Both the position numbers and the translations under genes were made by a program. From contig OX442417.1 in the NCBI GenBank assembly GCA_949361645.1, positions 13,391,150-13,455,149 of the forward strand: a stretch of 64,000 bases of DNA, written 5' to 3'. The notes under the pieces were generated by a model. It had not been told where the DNA came from, made no database searches, and saw only the letters and a list, made by a program, of their open reading frames with translations. The stretch comes from Spongilla lacustris. Its lineage: Eukaryota; Porifera; Demospongiae; Spongillida; Spongillidae. Positions 51,170 through 63,263 of the stretch are shown here, piece by piece. How positions within the stretch are numbered: the stretch's first letter is position 1; each line of letters starts with the position of its first letter.

Positions 51170-51590
51170 TGGTACAACAGAAGGGCATTGTTAAGGCACA
51201 GCACACATGTACAATCTTGTCCAACGTAGCAAATACATCTTGGCCGGTCTTTCACTATAAGGTCAAGAGAAGCTATGACTCTTAGAATATAATCCAAACA
51301 TTGGAAACTGATCCTTAAGTTGGTGACAATTGTTGCTTTCCTTTATTAAATGAAGGCATTACAATGCTATAGCACCCACACTTCCAACACAATCAGCAAC
51401 ATTAGCCATCAATTATGCAACCACCTGCAGGAGCTTATTAAGTAGCCCACATGCAGTGCTCCGCAGTAACAAATTTATCACTGGCTCTTCCACCATATCC
51501 TTGTGAAATGAAACTGATAGAACCTTGAGGACTGTGCAATATAAGTAGCTCCAGGTCAGTGCTCTGGCTCTAAGAGTTTAAGATCTTTCC
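51170..51590 (-). pseudogene. DDE transposase relic, C-terminal half (DDE_Tnp_4 / Harbinger-ISL2EU type)
   Basis: Minus-strand fragments in shifting frames include [17 protein letters not shown] (about 51475-51535), ADCVGSVGAIA, MPSFNKGKQQLSPT (about 51318-51361) and LDKIVHVCCAL (about 51190-51235). Their order and spacing follow the DDE_Tnp_4 transposase fold (G-I/S-F-x-S-K/Q-x-Y/W-G-G-R-x-S-D-K, then P-x-F-x-K-G-K-x-Q-L-S, then a C-terminal D-x-I-V-x-V-C-x-A-L). Stops and frameshifts show an old, dead copy. Confidence 0.65.
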
Positions 51591-51885
51591 AGGGAATAAT
51601 TTACTTTTTAAAAATTGCATAGCAAAATCGAAATTGATTAGCAACTTGGCTCAGTTACAACGCAATTTGTTCCCGCCGAGATGTGTGATGATTCTTCATT
51701 TGAACACAAAGCAGAGCTATCCCACGGACACGTCCGCGTGCATTTGGATCGCTTTCAGGCGAACGAGTCAAACGACTACTCCCCCCACGAGGTCACCATC
51801 ACATTTAAAAGTTGAAACACCCGTATTGGCACTGTCGCGTAGGCGTTCTGGCATATTCATGTGCAGTACGTACTACATGTACCAC

Positions 51886-52179
51886 GTACGTTTGCGCGTA
51901 CCGTAGAGTACAGCGACTCCGCGAGATATCCCCCCCCCCCCTCCGCCCCCACCAAAAAAAAATGGCCCGTGTTTAAACGAGCGTATCGACGTAATCATGA
52001 ACGCAGCTGCTTGCTATTTATTAAAATCCTGTTGGAATACCACTTCTTTCCTGATATGTTGACACAGGTACGCGGAAGCGTTAACGAGTACGAAGATACG
52101 CTCGTTTAAACACGGGCCATTTTTTTTTTGTGGGGGCGGAAGGGGGATATCTCGCGGTACTTTACGGTAAACGTACATT
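51886..52179. mobile_element. Foldback insertion with about 95-bp arms
   Basis: The left arm (about 51886-51988, ending aaaatggcccgtgtttaaacg) pairs with the right arm (about 52095-52179), around a loop of about 105 bp. Poly-C and poly-A stretches inside the arms differ slightly. It lies between the two halves of the transposase relic. Confidence 0.75.
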
Positions 52180-52639
52180 TTAATTAGTAATGATTTGGTA
52201 ACTTGATAATTCTATTAACATAAAATTCGACACGCCCCTTCCCGAAGCCGGCTGTGTACGCTGCGCGCTCATGTCATTCGTACGCGTACGCAATCGTTAA
52301 TCGTCACATTAATTGTCGCGATCGCGATGTCACGTGAGTGTGGCTGATGCGACGTGGCGCCAGCTTTCTGATTGGAATTCTTTTGTACCATAAATGCACT
52401 CCCTTCGCGTAGCATTTACACTGAGCAACGTGCCTGCAATTCTGCAAACACGGATAGATCAGTTGCATCGCAGTTTTCTGCGACAATATGTTTTGAAGTT
52501 GTTTCGCATCTAATAAAAACTTCTTCGCAGAATGCGATGCGAATCCGGTTAAATTATTCCCTGCTTTCTATAAAATCTCAAAACAATCTATATTGCATGT
52601 ACATGTAGTTCCATAATTTGCTCTGAACATATTGGTGTG

Positions 52640-52910
52640 GTCTCCTGTAATTGCTCGCGATCAGACAACTTAATACATAGTGTGTCTGTCTTAACGAGAT
52701 TATGAGGAGGGATGAATGCCAAATTGATCTGATAGGTCTTGCAGCCTCATACACAAAATCAATTGCTGAAATGAGGATATCCTGTCCAAGCATTTTATGG
52801 AGTCCTAGCAGTGAGATATGCATGGTTTGGCAATCCAGTATAGTAGATATTCTCATCATCTCCATCAGAGACCTGCTGAGTAACTATTCTTTTTTTTCCA
52901 AAGCCATCTC
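52640..52910 (-). pseudogene. DDE transposase relic, N-terminal part
   Basis: Minus-strand fragments NIYYTGLPNHAYLTA (about 52812-52858) and RLQDLSDQFGIHPS (about 52708-52752) resemble the region preceding the catalytic domain in DDE_Tnp_4 transposases (Y-Y-T-G-L-x-x-x-x-x-L, then L-x-x-L-A-x-x-F-x-I/V-S). It has the same strand and proper order relative to 51170-51590, so both are probably one element split by about 1 kb of later insertions, including the foldback at 51886-52179. Confidence 0.55.
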
Positions 52911-53747
52911 AGTTCAACTCCTTGATAACGTCATGCTTTTTCAATTCTTCTCAACTTCCATGTCATGCTTTGCTGAGAAATCTGTCTGGCATGAAACGTT
53001 ATCCAATGAGCATCGAGTTTGACAAAAGTATCCCTTACAATGTCAGCTGCTATGAAGTATATTTACTTTTATAATCAGTATACCTGAAAACAACAACATT
53101 CCATCTATCTACCTGATAATCCTATATCCGCGATACATGTCTCGAGCTGTAACTTCAGAATGAACAATGTTCTGAGTTGGCACTCAGTCAGGAATCAGGA
53201 TTTAATTCATGGTATAGAGCTTTGCAGGCCCACCTGCAAGTTATAGTACTGTAGGTGTATAGTATGTTAAGAGGCTAACCTTTGATGAAATGATCACCGC
53301 ATACAAGCAACGTAGACTTGGTTTTGTGCAACTGCATAGGTGTTAAGGTCTTAGCGATTACTAGTAATGCTAGCCGAGCGAGCCATAGTGCACCTCGTTC
53401 AGTGGATACATGTCAAGAAATTGTGGACATCAATGTATAACTCGGCTTACAATTGTGATTTTAAAAATCTGATTGCACCATTAAACTCACTAGGTACTTT
53501 AGAGATTTATCAAGTTATTAAAACAGCTAATTAATTTATTAAAATATATTATTATAATTGTCTTGTAATACGTTAATTGTATGTCTGCATGGCAGGAAAG
53601 TTAGGAATAGCAATCGCTGATACATAAAATCCTTCCGAACTAAAGCTATCGTCGATTTTAGTGATCTAAACATACGCATGCGCATCTTAGTTTTACTCGT
53701 GCCCCTGCTACTGGATACAGTCTGGAGGTCACGTGATATGTTATTTA

Positions 53748-53811
53748 CTCGTTCCCAGACCCTATTTATTGAGAACACCTAGTTTGTCAATAAATAGGGT
53801 CTGGGAACGAG
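53748..53811. repeat. Perfect 25-bp inverted repeat (hairpin)
   Basis: The left arm 53748-53772 (ctcgttcccagaccctattt...) is exactly complementary to 53787-53811, around a 14-bp loop. A related stretch (gtctcgtttccagacccaa) occurs near 54362. It is probably a short TE end or a structured element. Surrounding sequence 52911-54950 shows no recognised gene. Confidence 0.85.
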
Positions 53812-54960
53812 ACTAGGCATGGCTAGCCTTTTGGCGGAGGGTTGGGTATCAAGCCTATATTTGTACCCGTCTGATTAGTATTGTGGATATAATAGCACTA
53901 CACTCGATTGCTATCAATAATTCTTGGTATACGCTAGTCTTGCTAGCCAGACGTACATGTACAACATTGAACTTCAATTGGACTGTGAACGAGGGACGCA
54001 TGTTGGAAGTAATCTAGTATTACTATATACATGTAGGCTTGAAACCCCCAAAACGCGAAGGTCGAGCTGATAGAACGGCTGCTGTGGAGTAGCTACCCGC
54101 TCGTTTAGCGGTAAAGATGCACGGGCGATTCCGTCCCTGCATTTGCATCGCTCTGACGTTTACCACCACGACTGGTTTGTTTTTGATAACATACTAGAAG
54201 TTCTCGTGGAGGTGTGTTAATTTAGGACATTGCCTTCCACTAGAATTCACATATGCATCGGCGGCGGATATTCCCAGCTGGACTTTCCACTCTGTCCTGT
54301 TATGTATATGTATATCGTTGATTAATGGCTAGCCAAGGTCGCTCGCGCTCACTTCCATAGCAGTCTCGTTTCCAGACCCAATATACGCAGCTGCTCTGCT
54401 ACGTATACGAGGTGAAGTCTGTCCTGTAGTATTTCTTTCCAACTCCGTCGGAATGTCGGCCAAGGTATACAACAAGGATGAACAGCCGTAAACGTACTCG
54501 GAGAGTGGTTATAACTTATAAGTAGATCACATACATGCACCTGTCTGTGTAATTTGCCCCTACAAATACTAAGCAATGGCACAGAAAAGGATGCCATGAT
54601 GCAGCTCTGATATGTCATCAATGAACAGATCGATGGCATGAAGGCACAGCTAGGTAGAACTACATGTATGTATGTACTACCATGCATGTGAAACGTTTAC
54701 ACAAATCACCACATGCCACCACCCTAATTAAATAAGTGACCACAAAATGTTGACAGCTACAATGTACTCTGTTAATACCAGCCCTTCTTGAACCTTCCAA
54801 GATCCACACACACACATACACAACCAATAGATAACCAAATAAATACACCATAACTGTTACATCAATCACCTACATGTATTACATACATCTGCAGAGCCAT
54901 GTACATATAGCTAGACCACACAAAGCCTTCCATTTGAGTTGGGTGCTGAAGTGCTTTCAC

Positions 54961-55088
54961 CAGGTGCATGTTGGAAGGGTGGCTGGCACAGTCCATGAGA
55001 TGCAAAACTTTGAGTCCAGTCCTCCCAGGTCCATACCAGGTGGTCATGTAGGCAAGCCTCCTCTCCTGGCAGACAACTGGTGACTGTC
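54961..55088 (-). CDS. Possible isolated exon (minus strand), unidentified
   Basis: Bounded by acceptor cacacag and donor GTGAAAG on the minus strand. One frame reads VVCQERRLAYMTTWYGPG followed by TGLKVLHLMDCASHPSN and stays open well past the donor. The composition looks protein-like, but I do not recognise the family and found no partner exons. Confidence 0.25.
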
Positions 55089-55433
55089 CTGTGTGTACAA
55101 CCAAACCCTCAGCCTCAAAAGGTAAAGGTGGACAATTGTAGCCACTTTAAATTGGTCCTACATCTACATGCATGTAACACGTATTTCCTTCTAAGTTTTA
55201 CAGACCCGTTACATCTTAACTTAATTTGATTCATATCCCAGTGGCTGCATCTGCGATGCACTATCAAATTCCTTATCTCTAGGGAGAAGGGCCTGTATTA
55301 TCTTTCCTTAAAACTGTCCCAACCAAAACTTACCTTGTTCCACAAGGATATCTCCCATCCATGCACCTTCACAAGGCTCTCTCCTCTACCTCCACAAGGC
55401 TATCTCACAAGACTACCTCCCTCCACCCAGAGC

Positions 55434-55588
<155 letters not shown>

Positions 55589-55640
55589 ATATATGTATCA
55601 CATGACACCTATATGGAATCACATGTTCATGTGCTTTATG

Positions 55641-55800
55641 AGGTAGTATAGGGAAATCCTCACACCTGGGGTATGAGGGCAGTTACAGCCAGTTAGTGGT
55701 GGATCACGGAAGACCTTTTAATGAGAAGGTGTTGCCATATCTGGAGGGTCGTTGTCAGCTCATACAGGAAACCACTCAGTACGAGAAGATCGCGCGCTGA
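55641..55800 (+). CDS. Possible terminal exon (plus strand), unidentified
   Basis: The plus frame reads YEGSYSQLVVDHGRPFNEKV then LPYLEGRCQLIQETTQYEKI and stops at 55798-55800. An acceptor-like gtatag precedes it at about 55650. It looks like the end of a protein, but the family is not recognised and no upstream exon was located. Confidence 0.25.
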
Positions 55801-57085
55801 CTACATCCGCCACTGGCCTGAAAAGAATAGTTACGTAGTAAAATCATTGCCTTGCACATGATAATATTATTGGGCACATATCCTTATATGGCTCGTCTTT
55901 GTCCCGTATCAGTGTTTCGCTTGTCCGCTTCAAATTCTATATAGAACGATAGCATTTACAAATGTGGATATGCACGCACCCTTTTGAAAAAGTAGCAACA
56001 GAAAACGCACGTTTCCCAGCTGTCATACTCATAGAGCCATATCACGTGGTCGAATATAGAAAGTTATAGGGCCTTACTTCGCCATAAGTGTCTGTGATGC
56101 CTTGGTTTTCCTGAAATAGACACGTACGGTAGTAACGTTTAATGTCCATCGGATAGACATAGACCACTCCGCGTTTGACAGACCATAATCTTGAAACCAG
56201 GCTTGAAACGGCCTAGCTAGGACTTAGAAGCTCTATATTAGTATCCCAAGCCAACGAAAACCCAAACAAAGAACATACCAAATTTGCGCGCAGTGGAGTT
56301 TGTTACTTCCAACTGGGCCAGAACTGAACGCCATAGTTTAATTGTCATCCGCGGGCGATTTTTAATTATTTTACAACCAAACATGTACCCTTATGACCAA
56401 AAGTGCCCCAGGAACCCAGGGAAAGAAGCCTATGGGCATATATACCTGCTAGAAAGTTGCCTGGATCATTTTAGTATCTTCTGAAATCTGTATAACTTAC
56501 CTTCCTATCTTCAGTTCAGAGCAAAATGAAGAATAGTGATGAAAAATCATTATTAAAATAGCCATTTTCCATACATCTCTATGGGAATGTACTAATTCTT
56601 CTGAGGAACCCAGCAGAAGGGGCTAAAAATTACACCAACCCAGAAGAGTGAAAGGTTTTTATGCTATCCATCATTTGAGTCCTGTAAACTTTTACTACCG
56701 GCTTTCTCTGATATATGGCATTCAAAAATTAACTTTATCCCATACATTCCTATGGACGCGTGCGCGGGAAATGTGACGGACGTTTGCAAAATTGGCCAGG
56801 AATTGCTAATGAGCGTCCGAAATTTCTCGCAATGAAATCACGCATACATTCCTACTGTCTAAATGTAGCAAGTAGCTATAGCTTATAAAACCTAACCTGC
56901 TTTCCCGTACCGTTATTTATTATTAGAACAGCCAACGACCCTACACCACAAAGGGTATACTACTCTCAGTACTCTGTCATGTTAAAATTCATCGTTTTGT
57001 GACGTCACTGTGAGAACCCCTCGGTTTGACAACAAAAACGCACTACTTATTCCACGTTGTGAAATAACTATTTTCCCTGTGTGCC
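55801..57085. other. No gene recognised
   Basis: Mixed composition with frequent stops in all frames. No repeat larger than short words was seen. Confidence 0.4.
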
Positions 57086-57181
57086 TCAGGTAAGTGCATG
57101 GAACCTGAAGTCCCCCATGGCCTTCTGGGTCCTACTCAGCTCCTCCTTCTGCATGCGGAGGTACTCCTTCACCACATTCAT
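57086..57181 (-). CDS. Possible short coding exon or micro-ORF, helical
   Basis: A minus-strand ATG frame MNVVKEYLRMQKEELSRTQK continues A-M-G-D-F-R and ends with TGA at 57086-57088. The Lys/Glu/Leu pattern predicts an alpha helix or coiled coil. It could be one exon of a larger minus-strand gene. Family unknown. Confidence 0.25.
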   Translation of the reverse strand: MNVVKEYLRMQKEELSRTQKAMGDFRFHALT

Positions 57182-57421
57182 TGACTTATACAATCAACGG
57201 GTGGTACTTTGTGAACGGGGATGTTGCGTATCTTGCTGATGTCAGTGCTTTTGGTCGAAATCGATCGCTGTATGGTGACTTCGCTAGTGCAGGGTGACAC
57301 TGCGCATGCGCAGTTCTTACCTTAAAACGAAGGGCGCTTACGTCTGAGCAGTTGTTCGATTAATAAATAGTTGTTAGGTAAAAACTCTTTTTGTAGACTT
57401 TTTGTTTCTTTTTGTCAGTGG

Positions 57422-58178
57422 AAATTGTAAGGTGAGTGTTACTGTCTCGTGACGTGGTAGCAAGTTTGTGCCTGTAGCTAAGCCTTTGGTACTATTACCA
57501 AGCCTTTTGGTTGTGTACTGCAAAGGGAGCGAGAAAAACGACTATTTTATTGCGGTTAGTGATAGGAGAGCAGTTTTCTAGTTGTATTGTGGTGATGGAG
57601 GTCCCCGCAGCTACCCAAGGTGTGTGGGAGGGCAGTAGTGGTGTGCGCGTGTCAACGTTATAGCTGTCCATGCTTATCTAGAGAAGCCAACAGGTCAACG
57701 CCTTCTTTTTCACGTACTGAAGTAGTAAGTAACGAATCAAGGTGTGCGCGGAGCACACACGAGCTGCAATCAAATGCCGACGTTATACCATATATATTTG
57801 TATAAATATCTATGGTTATACCACATAGCCAAGGCCATTGATAGCCTCGCCATTGGCATAAAAATCACTTCCCATTAGTCTGAGGTAGCCAGCCTCGCCA
57901 TTATGCATAGCTTGAGAGCCTCGTGGTGCGAGGTAGCCAATATGGCCTAGTGTAGTGCTCGAAATGCTCTGTTTGGGATGTCCCCGTTGGGCCATAAGAG
58001 GCCTCCTTACCTGTGGCCATGAAGCAGGTAGCCGTTGGTAGTGTACGATGTAGTAAAGAGAAGCGTGAAGTGTGTGTGGTGTGGACCTGTTGTGCGTACG
58101 AGCTAGCTAGGTCCCCAAACGAAGGTTGTGCTGTCTGTGAATTAACTATTAATAATTTCTTTTCTTTAGAACGTAAAA
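57422..58178 (+). promoter_or_regulatory. 5' untranslated exon and intron of the Kelch-Roc-COR-Death gene
   Basis: A strong donor (aag|gtgagt at 57431/57432) and a strong acceptor (tttcttttctttag, ending 58169) frame an intron. The ATG lies 9 bp into the following exon. So a non-coding first exon ending at 57431 is proposed, with transcription starting upstream of it. Part of the intron (about 57640-57900) is repeated at 63264-63486. Confidence 0.5.
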
Positions 58179-61100
58179 ATGTTTCATTTTGAAAGTTGTG
58201 AAAATACACCAGTGGAAGGTGGTCGAGGAAATGGTGGTGGTGGTCTGGTGGAGGTGGAGGGTAGGGTTGTGTGGGGACGAGGAGGAATAGGAGTGTACAG
58301 GTTAGATGATAAGGATAAGTGGAAGAGATGGACTGATGGTGTTGAGTATAGGGCCACACTAGGAGTGTGTGATGGAAGGTTGGTGAAGGTGGGGGGTTGG
58401 AAGGATGGTGTGAGTATTAAGAAGGTGATGGTGTTTAAAGGAGGGGGGTGGTCCCTTATGCCAGACATGTTAATAGGGTGTGAGTGGTCTTGTGTAGTTA
58501 GTGTTGGTGGAGGTGGTCTGGTGGTGATGGGAGGGCAAGATGATGGGGGCAGGGTCTTAACTGATGTTCAAGTGTATGATGGTAAGACACAGACCTGGCA
58601 CTTTGGACCATCACTACCTAAGCGATGTTATAACATGTCAGCAGTGGTCCATGAAGACCTGGTCTTCGTGATGGGAGGTAAAGGCATGGCCACAGCTGTG
58701 TGGTGTGCCAACATCAATGACCTGGTGAGCCACTGAGCATTGTGTAGCATCTCTGTCCCTTTGTTTAGCGTGTGTGTAGCTGACCCGTGGGACACACACA
58801 CCACGCACCTAGCACGCTTCCTGCAACACACGCATGCTCAGCGTGGTCCTACACACACGCACACTTGCGCACACACGTCGCGCACTTCCACACCACACAC
58901 ACAGTGTGGACACTCGCTGTAGTAGCTCTACTGGTGGAGACGCACACACGCACAAGCGTCTCCATCGTGTGCACACCATGCACGCTGACGTTAGAGCTGT
59001 GTAGTTGATGTGTGGTGTGTGCTTCACACATGGGCACACACACCAATGATGTCCACACATGCACACTATGTGTACCCCCAGTGGTGCACACATCCACATG
59101 ACTGCTTGTACATCACTCATCTTTATTGTGCATCCTCACACACATACACACACACACACACAGATTGCTGTACAGTCACAAGAAGACACACTCCAATCTA
59201 CCTGGAGAGAGCTACCAGATGTACCATACAGGCATTCAGCTATATGTGTGGTTGATGGTGTGCTCCTTGCCATTGGAGGCTGGGATGGATCAAAGGATAT
59301 CTCTGCCATCTATGCCCTCCACCCTGTTGATCAGAAGTGGCAGCATGTTGGAGACATGCCATTTGAGTGTTGCTATGTAGACACTCTACTGCTGTCAAGA
59401 GGAAGGCTGTTGGTGGTTGATGGGAGAAGTCAGAGGGTCATGAGGGTCACTGTGGAAGGTAAGCCATGTAAGTGTTAGGGTCTGTATTTAACCAGACTAT
59501 TTTCAGGTCTGGCTATGGACTTCCCTAGTCCTTTGAACACAGTGAAGACAGATGACAGGTATGTGAATGGCTAATTTTACAATACACGTACATATATATG
59601 TGGTAAAGTTGTCACCTGAGTGGGGGGGGGGGGGGGGGGGGGGGGGCCCTGGGTATTTATTCTCTCTATAGTTACAAATAGTATCTGATTCAATACCTTT
59701 ATTCAGGAGGCTCTATGAGGAGGCTATGACCATGGGATATGTGGAAACTTCAGTGACCAAGTGTCTCATCCTTGGAGCTGCTGGTGTTGGCAAGACTCAC
59801 CTCAAACACCTCCTTCTCAAGAAGGACCATCCAAAGCAACGTGTCAGTACAGGACTAGCTGACAACCCTGTTAGAGCCATCTCCTTCACACTGGCTGGTG
59901 TGAGTGAACAAGAGGAGGATGACTGGTTTGTGGTTGAAGATGACCAGGCACTGATGAGTGTTATTGGAGGAACCATCAAAGGTGGTGTATCCATGGCACC
60001 ATCATTGGCTGATGTGGTGAGCACTCTCCCAAAGATGGTCATAGACCCTTCCAATGTACCCAGTGATGGAGCTGTTGGTCCCACCCCTGCTGGTGTGAAC
60101 ATCAACAAGGACACCACCCAGCCTGAACAGAGCAGGACTGCAGATATAGAGGATGAGCTGGTTCATCACATCAACCAATCCTCAGGTAAGAGCAGCAGGC
60201 TTTGTTATTTGCTTGTATTAACCCTAAATCTCCCTCAGTAGATAACAAGAAGTTGTTTGATGTGAAGTGGATCCAGTTCATTGACAGTGGTGGTCAGCTG
60301 CAATACCATGACATCCTTCCATTGTTCATTCAAGATCCCATGGTAACAATATTTGTACTGAAGCTGTCAGAAGAGCTATCACATCACCCCACCATTGAGT
60401 ACTATGGAGCAGATGACAAGCCTGTTGGTAAACCATATCGATCATCTCTCTCTCATAAACAGATTCTTCAACACTGTCTTGGGGCAATTCACTCACAGGA
60501 TGCTCATCCTCTGATCATCGTCGTGGGAACACATCGGGATGCCTTACGTTGGAGGTTTTGGAAGGAATCAATTGAAGAGAAGAACAAACAACTCAAGGCA
60601 TTACTGTACCCCACCCACTTTGATGTGCTTAACTGTGGAGAAGGGCTGATATTTGCTGTGAATGGCCTCTCCCCTGAAGATGTGGATAGACATGTTGCCC
60701 AGGTACTTAGGAAGCAAATCATATCTAAGTCACCCCAGCAGTTAATAAAAATGCCTATAGCATGGTTTGGGCTGGAGGTTGTTCTCCAAAGGTCTTCCCA
60801 TGATGGTGTCTTGAGTCTTGCAGAATGTCAGGTGTCTGCTAAAAGGTTTCACATTGAAGGAGATGCATTCTCTGCTGCCTTGCACCATCTTGTCAAAGAC
60901 AATGTGTTCTTATATTACCCAGAGGTTCTTCCCCAGACAGTATTCTGTGACCCCCAGGTAGTCCTCACCAAGGTGACTGAACTAGTGCAGTACCACCACA
61001 AGCTGAGGGATAGTCCAGAGGAGGGTGTGGCAGTTACACGTGATGATATCATGTTCAGGGACCATGGCCTGTTGTCTGTGGAGCTACTGAGGAAGTTTCC

Positions 61101-62310
61101 AAAGCACTACAAAGAGGGTCTGTTCACTCCACAAGATTTAGAGAAGTTGCTGATGAGTCGTGGTGCCATGGCTATGATCAGAGATGGTGAGTACTTGATG
61201 CCTGCTCTGCTGCCCCACCTGGACTCCACCCAAGTGTCCAAGTACCTTGAAAGAGGTGCCTCCCTGATGATTAGGTTCTCCCATGGCTATATTCCTAGTG
61301 GTCTGTTTTGCTGTCTTGTGGCCCTTCTACTTTCATCTTCCTGGGAGGTGTGTATGGATGGAAATCAGCCATTGTGTCTGTATCGCAACTGTATTACATT
61401 GATACAAAGGGGCACTCCAGAAAATGTGACCCTTGTTGACATGTTCTCCTATATAGGAGTGCATGTTGATGAGGCTTCAAGTGAGGTGTGTAGGGAGATA
61501 AGAGGTTGTGTCTATAATGTTATCAAGAGTGCCTGTAGTGTGCTCAAGTACTATAATGTCCAGTTAGAAGATGCCTTCATGTGTGCAGGAGCCCGTTGTA
61601 CCTCAGACCCTCCTCATGTAGCTGTAGTGGTATCCAGAGGAGCAGTGTACAAGTGGAGGTGTACCATCAGAGGTGATCAGGTTGGAGACCTGAGCATGGA
61701 CCAGCTGATGTGGTTACCAGATTGTCCTTTGGGTGAGAGTGTTATCCCAGAGCAAGAAGGTTCAAATGGTGAGTGTTCTCTACTGTCATTCTTTATAGTG
61801 TCACCTGGGGAGGGGCCTGGTCACCTGGGAAGGAGTAGGGGTAGGCCTGGGGCATGTTGCATAATGTATTGAAGCATGTCATACATGCATACAGCATCAC
61901 TTGCCATTGTCATCAATTGGTGTGAAAAGTAGGGAAACGGAAAAGATTAAATAACATTCCATCCATGCACACACGCAGGTGTGCCTACTATCAAACTGTT
62001 GACTAGCTTACCAAGTCTTGTTGATGGTGTGAAGAAGAACCTTAACATCATACAGAGGACCAGTACTAGCTATACCAGGCTGGGGATGTACCTCCTGGAT
62101 GATGACAACTGTGATATAGTAGATGCTCTTAGGGAGAAGTACCACCATGATCCTGTGGAGATTGTTACAGCTGTCTACAAGATGTGGATCTCTGGTACTG
62201 GAAAGCAACCAGCAACATGGCAGACATTGGTTGGTGTGCTTAGAGACATTGAGCTGAACAGTTTAGCAGATGATATTGAACATGTGTGTATGCTGAACCC
62301 TTCTAAGTGA
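58179..62310 (+). CDS. Kelch - Roc-like GTPase - COR - Death domain protein
   Basis: Six coding exons join in phase: 58179-58724, 59164-59458, 59507-59558, 59707-60185, 60239-61768 and 61979-62310 (3,234 nt, 1,077 aa). Residues 1-297 contain Kelch-type repeats (GG at VVMGGQ, VFVMGG, LLAIGGWDG). Residues 313-600 form a Roc-like P-loop domain: GAAGVGKT at 321-328, DSGGQ at 473-477 and VGTHRD ending at 558, with a large insert between the first two. Residues about 600-960 look like a COR domain. Residues about 985-1070 form a Death domain (WISGTGKQPATWQTLVGVLR). Roc-COR-Death also occurs in DAPK1, and Kelch here replaces kinase and ankyrin. A cytoplasmic signalling or cell-death scaffold is inferred. 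No AATAAA was seen near the stop. Confidence 0.87.
58725..59163. repeat. CA/GT-rich imperfect repeats within intron of the Kelch gene
   Basis: The intron is dense in cacaca and tgtgtg words with CG interruptions. Several overlapping frames across it are by-products of this composition. It ends in (CA)n directly before the acceptor cacag. Confidence 0.75.
59625..59646. repeat. Poly-G tract in intron 3 of the Kelch gene
   Basis: About 24 consecutive G in the intron just before the P-loop exon. Confidence 0.9.
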
Positions 62311-63263
62311 CCATTGTGTGTTTATTGAGCATTTGGCCTCTCCGCCTAATTCCGGATATTTTAATGGACTTTTTTTTAGCTTTTAGATGAATAGTTGCCC
62401 GCTTTTTTGCTTATAATGGATTTTTGGAAACGATTTTGCATATATGTATTCAGCAAACGTCGTGTTGTGGCCCGCGTGTATGTGAACACGTACTGCCATA
62501 ATTCAAGACGCGCGCTGGGTTGCGTCATTACAGCTCTGTAACAGTAGCCATTGCCCCTGTTCCGTACCAGGCCATATCGCCGGTAGGCTACACCGTACCT
62601 ACACGAAAACTATCAACGGCCTACGCTAATGGACGGTGGATGTCCTCTCCTCTCCGTGCATCTTCTAATTCGACGGTAAGACCGGTACGTTCTGACCATG
62701 CACATGTATATAAACCATAAAGGCTACAGTAACCTTACCATATAAATTATACAGAATGAAAACCCAGTTCTTCTCGATTGCCCGATGCTAGGAACATTCC
62801 CTAGAATGTGGTGCATGAATGATGGCACCTTCATACTACATGTACACACACTCAGACTTTCCAATAGCAAAGTGTGAATAGTTGGTGGCCCGTGGGCATA
62901 ATAATGACGTCAACAAGGGATCTGCTGTGTTTTCACCTTGTACCTCATCCATGCTGCAGGCACTCCAACATGACCCACACAAAGAGATGCTTCTGAAACT
63001 TCCTGCTGGCCTTGAATTGCCATAGCACGTCCTGTTGCTCAGGCCAGATTACTCAGTTGCTTCAAGGCAAAGAGAACACAAACATGCTTTGGGGCATCTC
63101 TGTTACATCACATCCTCACAAAGGTTGTTCACAACTGTCCCAAAAGTATGTCCTTTGGGGTTAAAATCTGTATAGGTATAGGGCCAAAGGTGATTGTAGG
63201 AATTTGGCAATGGTTATAGGCCCACCCAGCGAAGTACTGCAATGACACAATAAGCTTATATAT
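62311..63263. other. No gene recognised
   Basis: Intergenic sequence 3' of the Kelch gene. Short frames only, without recognisable domains. Confidence 0.45.

Noticed and set aside
58740..59255. Several frames rich in Thr/His/Cys in both strands
   Set aside because: They arise from the CA/GT-rich intron between the first two Kelch exons.
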